This document shows, in pieces, positions 59,957 through 64,000 of a stretch of 64,000 nt of DNA. Under the pieces are notes generated by a model. It was given only the letters and a program-made list of their open reading frames with translations, was not told the DNA's origin and did not search any database. Numbering within the stretch: position 1 is the first letter of the stretch; each line of letters begins with the position of its first letter. Location of the stretch: assembly GCF_039602135.1 (NCBI RefSeq), contig NZ_CP125942.1, positions 3,286,001 to 3,350,000 on the forward strand, read 5' to 3'. A program made the position numbers and the translations under genes. The DNA comes from Glutamicibacter sp. B1 (lineage in GTDB: Bacteria > Actinomycetota > Actinomycetes > Actinomycetales > Micrococcaceae).

Positions 59957-60913
59957 TTAGCGGTTGTAAGCAGGCATTGGGCCGTGCAGCGAAGCGGTGG
60001 CTGCGGCGGCGTGATCAGCGAGGGATTGTTCCAATGGCCCCTTGGCGATGGCGGCAATATTGGATTCCAGCTGGCTGGCTTTGGAGCCACCAAGCAGGAG
60101 GGAGTCAACACCCTGGTGGTAGGCCAGCCAGCGCAGGGACAACTCGATCAGGGTGATGCCGGCGTCCTTGGCCAGTGCTGTCAGTTCTTCGATGCCTTTG
60201 AAGAGGTCTTCATCCCAGTAGCGTTCGGTGTACATGCTGGCCAGTCGAGAGCTGCCGAAGCGTCCCTCTTGTGGTTGTTGCGCGAAACTGTGGCGTCCGG
60301 TGAGCAATCCACCACCGAGTGGGTTGTAGACCATGGTCTGCACCCCAGTAGCTTTCGCGAATGGCAAATACTCGGTTTCGATTCGTCGCGCCACCAAGTT
60401 GTACAACTGCTGCGCTACCACCGGCTGGGGTGCGCCCACGGATTCGGCAACGTGGCTGGCCTGAGCAATCTGCCAGGCTGCAAAGTTAGAAACACCCAAG
60501 GAGAGAATCTTGCCTTCTTGGTACAGCTTGGCAACTTCGCTTAGGGTGTCTTCCAACGAAGCAACGTAATCAGGCTGGTGGAGGTAGAACAGATCCAAAC
60601 GGTCGGTGTTCAACCTTCGTAGCGACGCTTCAACGCTGCGGCGCAGAGCCGCCGGAGATAGTGGGGAATCCTCTCCGGCGTCAGCATGAGGCATCCCTGC
60701 CTTGGAGGCAAGGAACACTGAGTCGCGTTTGCCCTGAAGCAAGGTGGACAGCAGTTCTTCGGTAGCACCACCAACGTAAGCATTGGCGGTGTCGATGTGG
60801 GTAATCCCCGCGTCCAGAGCCACATTGAGCATTTCTTCGCTGGCTGCCGCGTCTGCGGTATCCCCGAAGGTCATCGTTCCTAGGACCAGTTGGGCCGGAT
60901 TTTTCTCTTGCAT
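59957..60913 (-). CDS. Aldo/keto reductase
   Basis: The 318-residue NADPH-dependent enzyme shows the catalytic tetrad: Asp in HIDTANAYVGGATEELL with its Tyr, Lys in VFLASKAGM, and His in LDLFYLHQPD. VSNFAAWQIAQA and QQLYNLVARRIETEYLPFA are further family segments, as is the final phosphate site GGSKASQLESN. It could reduce the aldehyde produced by the neighbouring aldolase or a keto sugar from the imported substrate. GAGGAA precedes the ATG. Confidence 0.89.
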   Translation of the reverse strand: MQEKNPAQLVLGTMTFGDTADAAASEEMLNVALDAGITHIDTANAYVGGATEELLSTLLQGKRDSVFLASKAGMPHADAGEDSPLSPAALRRSVEASLRRLNTDRLDLFYLHQPDYVASLEDTLSEVAKLYQEGKILSLGVSNFAAWQIAQASHVAESVGAPQPVVAQQLYNLVARRIETEYLPFAKATGVQTMVYNPLGGGLLTGRHSFAQQPQEGRFGSSRLASMYTERYWDEDLFKGIEELTALAKDAGITLIELSLRWLAYHQGVDSLLLGGSKASQLESNIAAIAKGPLEQSLADHAAAATASLHGPMPAYNR

Positions 60914-60945
60914 CGTCTTTGTTTCCTCGTTCGTCAGTTGCTAAT

Positions 60946-61770
60946 TCAGCTAGTCAGTCCGGCCAAGATGTGGCGTGGTTTCACGCCTTCCATCACGCTG
61001 GGGTCAAGGGCGGCCCGGCGAAGCCTACGCGTGTACTCTTCGGCAGGCGTGGTGAGCACTTGCTCGGTGGTGCCAAGCTCAACGAGCTTTCCACGTTGCA
61101 TCACCATGACCCGTTGGCTAATTTCTTGCACCACACCCAGGTTGTGGGTGATGAAGACATAGGAGATCCCGGTGTCTTCCTGAATCTCGGAGAGTAATTT
61201 GAGTACCTGTGCTTGGACTGAGACATCCAGTGCGCTGGTAGCTTCGTCGCAGACGAGCAGTTCTGGTTTCGAGGCCAGTGCTCGGGCGATGCCAATACGT
61301 TGGCGTTGTCCACCGGAGAATTCATTGGCACGCTTATGCAACGCGGTTTCTGGCAGCCCTACCCGGTCCAAGAGTCGAAGCGCTTCCTTGGTGCGCTCAC
61401 TTGGTGTTCCTTCTTTATGGATCCGCAGAGGTTCGGTGATGATCTGTTCAGCACTGTGGCTGGGATCCAATGAACCATAGGGATCTTGGAAGACCATTTG
61501 GAACTTGCGTCGCAAGGGACGTAGCTGCTTGTCATTGAGCGCTACCAGGTCGGTGCCATCGAGCAGGATCTGTCCGTGAGCCGGCTTGATCAGTCGCATG
61601 ATGGATTTCGCGATGGTGGATTTACCACAACCGGATTCACCAACTACGGCTAGTGTTTCTCCACGCTGCACGTCGAAGGAAACATCATCGACGGCACGGA
61701 ACACGCCATCACGTGTTGCATATTCAACGGTCAGGTTCTTAACCGACAAGAACGGTGCTTGCTGATTCAT
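60946..61770 (-). CDS. Oligopeptide-type ABC transporter ATPase (DppF/OppF-like)
   Basis: The 274-residue ATPase has Walker A GESGCGKST, the family segment VFQDPYGSLDPSHS, signature FSGGQRQRIGIARAL, Walker B LLVCDEATSALD and switch His in VFITHNLGVV. The C-terminal extension of DppF/OppF proteins is short here. It pairs with the next ATPase. In this operon the transported solute may be an oligosaccharide or glycoside rather than a peptide. Start overlaps the previous stop by four bases. Confidence 0.92.
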   Translation of the reverse strand: MNQQAPFLSVKNLTVEYATRDGVFRAVDDVSFDVQRGETLAVVGESGCGKSTIAKSIMRLIKPAHGQILLDGTDLVALNDKQLRPLRRKFQMVFQDPYGSLDPSHSAEQIITEPLRIHKEGTPSERTKEALRLLDRVGLPETALHKRANEFSGGQRQRIGIARALASKPELLVCDEATSALDVSVQAQVLKLLSEIQEDTGISYVFITHNLGVVQEISQRVMVMQRGKLVELGTTEQVLTTPAEEYTRRLRRAALDPSVMEGVKPRHILAGLTS

Positions 61771-62606
61771 GATGCTCCCTTGGCAACCATCGAAGTTTCA
61801 TCCCACTCACCGAGCCGAGGTACAGCCGAGAGCAGAGCGCGGGTATATTCTTCAGACGGTGCATCGACAATCTGCGCTGCCGGACCGGACTCAATGAATT
61901 TGCCAGACTTCATCACATGAATAGTGTCTGAAACTAGCCTTGCCACGCCAATATCGTGCGTAATCATCAAGACAGAAATCCCACGAGTCTGCTGTAGTTC
62001 CAACAACAAATCCAAGATTCCTGCCTGAACTGTGACGTCCAGGGCACTGGTTGGCTCATCGGCCACCAGTAGCTCTGGTTCGCTGGCTAGAGCAATAGCA
62101 ATCAGCACACGCTGCAGCATGCCTCCGGAAAGCTGATGCGGGAACTTCTTCAGTTGCTCTTCAACCCGCGGAATGCGTACTTGTTCGAGCAGCTCCACGG
62201 CCTTGCTTTGCATCTGTTGTTTACCGGTAATACGTCCAGCAACCTTGATCGCTTCACGCAGTTGAGAACCAATGGTCGCCACCGGGTTCAGCGCAGTCAT
62301 CGGGTCCTGCGGGATCAAAGCTAGGCCACGACCACGGAACTTCGTGATCGCCTTGGGGTTAGCTAAAACGTCTTCACCTTTGATCTTCACCTGACCAGAT
62401 AACGCGGCCAGTCCCTGAGACAATAATTGAAGCAGTCCCATGGCGGTGGTGGACTTACCCGAGCCGGATTCGCCAATGATGGTGACCGTTTCGCCATGGC
62501 CAATTCGGAAGCTGACGTTATTGACGGCTTTGAAGATGCCGTTGTCGGTCATGAGTTCAACGGTGAAGTTTGAGACTTCGAGAACTGCGGTGTCTTGATC
62601 CTTCAT
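61767..62606 (-). CDS. Oligopeptide-type ABC transporter ATPase (DppD/OppD-like)
   Basis: The 279-residue ATPase has Walker A GESGSGKST, GLALIPQDPMTALNPVATIG typical of OppD, signature LSGGMLQRVLIAIAL, Walker B LLVADEPTSALD and switch His in LMITHDIGVA. GGAGGG is well placed before the ATG, which overlaps the permease stop by one base; a GTG one codon earlier is possible. Works with the adjacent ATPase and two permeases. Confidence 0.92.
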   Translation of the reverse strand: MKDQDTAVLEVSNFTVELMTDNGIFKAVNNVSFRIGHGETVTIIGESGSGKSTTAMGLLQLLSQGLAALSGQVKIKGEDVLANPKAITKFRGRGLALIPQDPMTALNPVATIGSQLREAIKVAGRITGKQQMQSKAVELLEQVRIPRVEEQLKKFPHQLSGGMLQRVLIAIALASEPELLVADEPTSALDVTVQAGILDLLLELQQTRGISVLMITHDIGVARLVSDTIHVMKSGKFIESGPAAQIVDAPSEEYTRALLSAVPRLGEWDETSMVAKGAS

Positions 62607-63532
62607 CACTTACCCTCCTTCTTTGAAGAGCGGCGCAGGTTACCGTCACGCAAGGCATCACCCAGCAGGTTAACCCCGACCACCAGTACCACGATGAACA
62701 GACCTGGCAACGTGACCATCCACCACGAAGTGGTGATGTAGTCCTGACCATCAGAAATCAGGCGGCCCCAGGTGGAGAACGGACGCTGAGGTCCAGCTCC
62801 CAGGAAGGACAGGGCACTTTCTAGGAGCACTGCCTGTGCCAGCAAGAGCAGGATCACCAGGCTGGCCTGTTTGAAAACATTAGGGATCACGTGCTGAGCC
62901 AAGATACGCAGTTTGGGTAGACCCAAGGTCTTGGCCGCATCCACATACGGCTTTTCTCGTTCCACCAACACCAATGATCTGGTCAGTCGTGCGACTTCAG
63001 GCCATTGGGCGATGGCGATGACACCGGTAATCACTGGGATGGAAGGTCCGAATAGTGCCACCACGAGCAGCAACATCATCAGCAGTGGCAGTGACATTTG
63101 TGCTTCAAGCACACGGGAAATGATGACGTCGGCCCACTTGCCGTAGAACCCTGCAATGGATCCGAGGATCACACCGATGGCCCCGGAGACAACAACTGCC
63201 AGCACGCCGATCATCAGCGAGGTTTGACCGCCGAAGAGTACGCGGGCGAGCAAATCGCGTCCCAGCTGGTCGGTTCCAAATAGGTGCCCATCAACGAGCG
63301 GTGCTAAACGGCGGGCACCGAGATCCTGCATATTGGGGTCGGCAATGGGTAGGAGATTCGCCAGAGCGATCGGTACGACCACCACCAGGGTCAAGATGGT
63401 GCCCAGCCAGAGTTTGATCCGGGTTGAACGAGCCCGTCGAGCAGCCGAAGATTTCTTAAGCATCTGCTTGGTGACCGCTGAACTACGTGCGGATTGCGGT
63501 GCTTGTGTGGGGTTAGAAATTGTTGTGCTCAT
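62606..63532 (-). CDS. Oligopeptide-type ABC transporter permease (DppC/OppC-like)
   Basis: The 308-residue protein has six helices, with one N-terminal and five in the BPD_transp_1 domain. Family blocks: LFGTDQLGRDLLARVLFGGQTSL, the EAA-type coupling loop REKPYVDAAKTLGLPKLRIL, and LLESALSFLGAGPQRPFSTWG. It forms the channel with the next permease. The ATG overlaps the stop of that gene (ATGA). Confidence 0.93.
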   Translation of the reverse strand: MSTTISNPTQAPQSARSSAVTKQMLKKSSAARRARSTRIKLWLGTILTLVVVVPIALANLLPIADPNMQDLGARRLAPLVDGHLFGTDQLGRDLLARVLFGGQTSLMIGVLAVVVSGAIGVILGSIAGFYGKWADVIISRVLEAQMSLPLLMMLLLVVALFGPSIPVITGVIAIAQWPEVARLTRSLVLVEREKPYVDAAKTLGLPKLRILAQHVIPNVFKQASLVILLLLAQAVLLESALSFLGAGPQRPFSTWGRLISDGQDYITTSWWMVTLPGLFIVVLVVGVNLLGDALRDGNLRRSSKKEGK

Positions 63533-64000
63533 GCCGAAGCTGCCTTTCCGAGGCGGACCCGTGGGTCCAGCAGTGGGTAGGCCAGGTCGATCAATAGCTG
63601 AACCACCACGGCCAGCAGGGCGGTGATCAGCACGGTGGCCTGAATCAGGGGGTAATCGCGGGTTTCTAGAGCGCGGACGATCAGCGAACCCACACCGGGC
63701 CAGCCGAAGACTACTTCAACAACCACCACACCGTTGAGCATGGCAGCAAAGCGGGTACCCAGTGCGGTAAATACCGGAATTCCAGCATTTCCTAGAGCGT
63801 ACTTCCAGGTCAGCACTCGTTCGCTGACGCCACGGGAACGTGCAATATTCAAGTAGGGTGCGTTGAAGTTGGTGACCATTTCACGTTTGACCATGCGTGA
63901 AACCAAAGCAATCTGCAGGATCGCAACGGTGATAGTCGGCAAGACGAGACCACCCCAAGTGGTGAAGCCAGAAGCTGGGAACAGTGGAATGAGCACCGAG
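63529..64000 (-). CDS. Oligopeptide-type ABC transporter permease (DppB/OppB-like), C-terminal part
   Basis: The gene enters from beyond the right edge; ~157 codons are visible. The coupling loop appears as NFNAPYLNIARSRGVSERVL followed by the helix ALGNAGIPVFTALGTRFAAM, and the family end VFGWPGVGSLIVRALETRDYPLIQ and DLAYPLLDPRVRLG are clear. The upstream genes, presumably including the solute-binding protein that would tell the substrate, lie outside the window. Confidence 0.9.
   Translation of the reverse strand, partial: SVLIPLFPASGFTTWGGLVLPTITVAILQIALVSRMVKREMVTNFNAPYLNIARSRGVSERVLTWKYALGNAGIPVFTALGTRFAAMLNGVVVVEVVFGWPGVGSLIVRALETRDYPLIQATVLITALLAVVVQLLIDLAYPLLDPRVRLGKAASA

Overview
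The window looks like a high-GC Gram-positive chromosome, most likely a member of the Micrococcaceae of the Arthrobacter / Glutamicibacter type. The evidence is the codon use, frequent GTG and TTG starts, ATGA-style operon overlaps, a DtxR/IdeR-like iron box, a MhuD-like heme-degrading protein, a dimethylglycine-oxidase-type gene, and a lipoprotein / response regulator / kinase set resembling actinobacterial CseABC. The assignment is inferred from these features, not from a search.

Region by region. 1-5.8 kb: the 3' end of a dimethylglycine-oxidase-like gene, an OafA-type acyltransferase and a lipoprotein/two-component operon. 5.8-16 kb: a decayed amine oxidase, small stress and membrane proteins, a MarR regulator with a palindromic operator, a photolyase, and a copper/heme-flavoured run (His-rich membrane protein, PCu(A)C copper chaperone, Tat-exported DyP peroxidase, PepSY protein). 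16-25 kb: a mobile-element scrapyard. Two IS3 relics flank a frameshifted SulP-carbonic anhydrase fusion gene. These are followed by two GNAT genes and a MocR-type regulator that is frameshifted and cut off by an IS110-like element, itself disrupted by an IS3-type fragment. 25-31 kb: a three-gene exopolysaccharide operon (BcsB-like exported protein, GT-C membrane glycosyltransferase, GT2 synthase with an N-terminal MshEN-type c-di-GMP-binding motif).

31-37 kb: one-carbon and serine metabolism. glyA, an aminotransferase and a 2-hydroxyacid dehydrogenase lie on the plus strand, and fchA-folD on the minus strand. Both transcription units have a promoter followed by the same 13-bp near-palindrome, so they are probably co-regulated. 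They fit with the dimethylglycine oxidase at the window start: methyl groups from betaine/dimethylglycine enter folate, and glycine leaves as serine and glycerate. The FolD lacks the catalytic lysine needed for cyclohydrolase activity, and its operon partner FchA belongs to a family that can supply that step.

37-51 kb: a MarR-MFS efflux operon, a heme-degrading monooxygenase, broken ASCH and GNAT genes, and a ureide (allantoin) catabolic cluster (allantoinase, glyoxylate carboligase, tartronate semialdehyde reductase, hydroxypyruvate isomerase; divergent NCS1 permease and racemase) with three copies of a candidate operator between the two arms. 52-57 kb: a siderophore ABC importer with an upstream iron box, followed by a FetB-like permease. 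57-64 kb: one long minus-strand operon (oligopeptide-type ABC transporter, aldo/keto reductase, HpcH/HpaI aldolase, cytoplasmic sialidase-fold protein, SDR) that looks like an undescribed catabolic pathway; it runs off the end of the window.

About ten genes are broken. Several breaks fall in short G/C or A/G runs, so some may be sequencing errors. No tRNA, rRNA, CRISPR array, prophage or recognisable defence system was seen.
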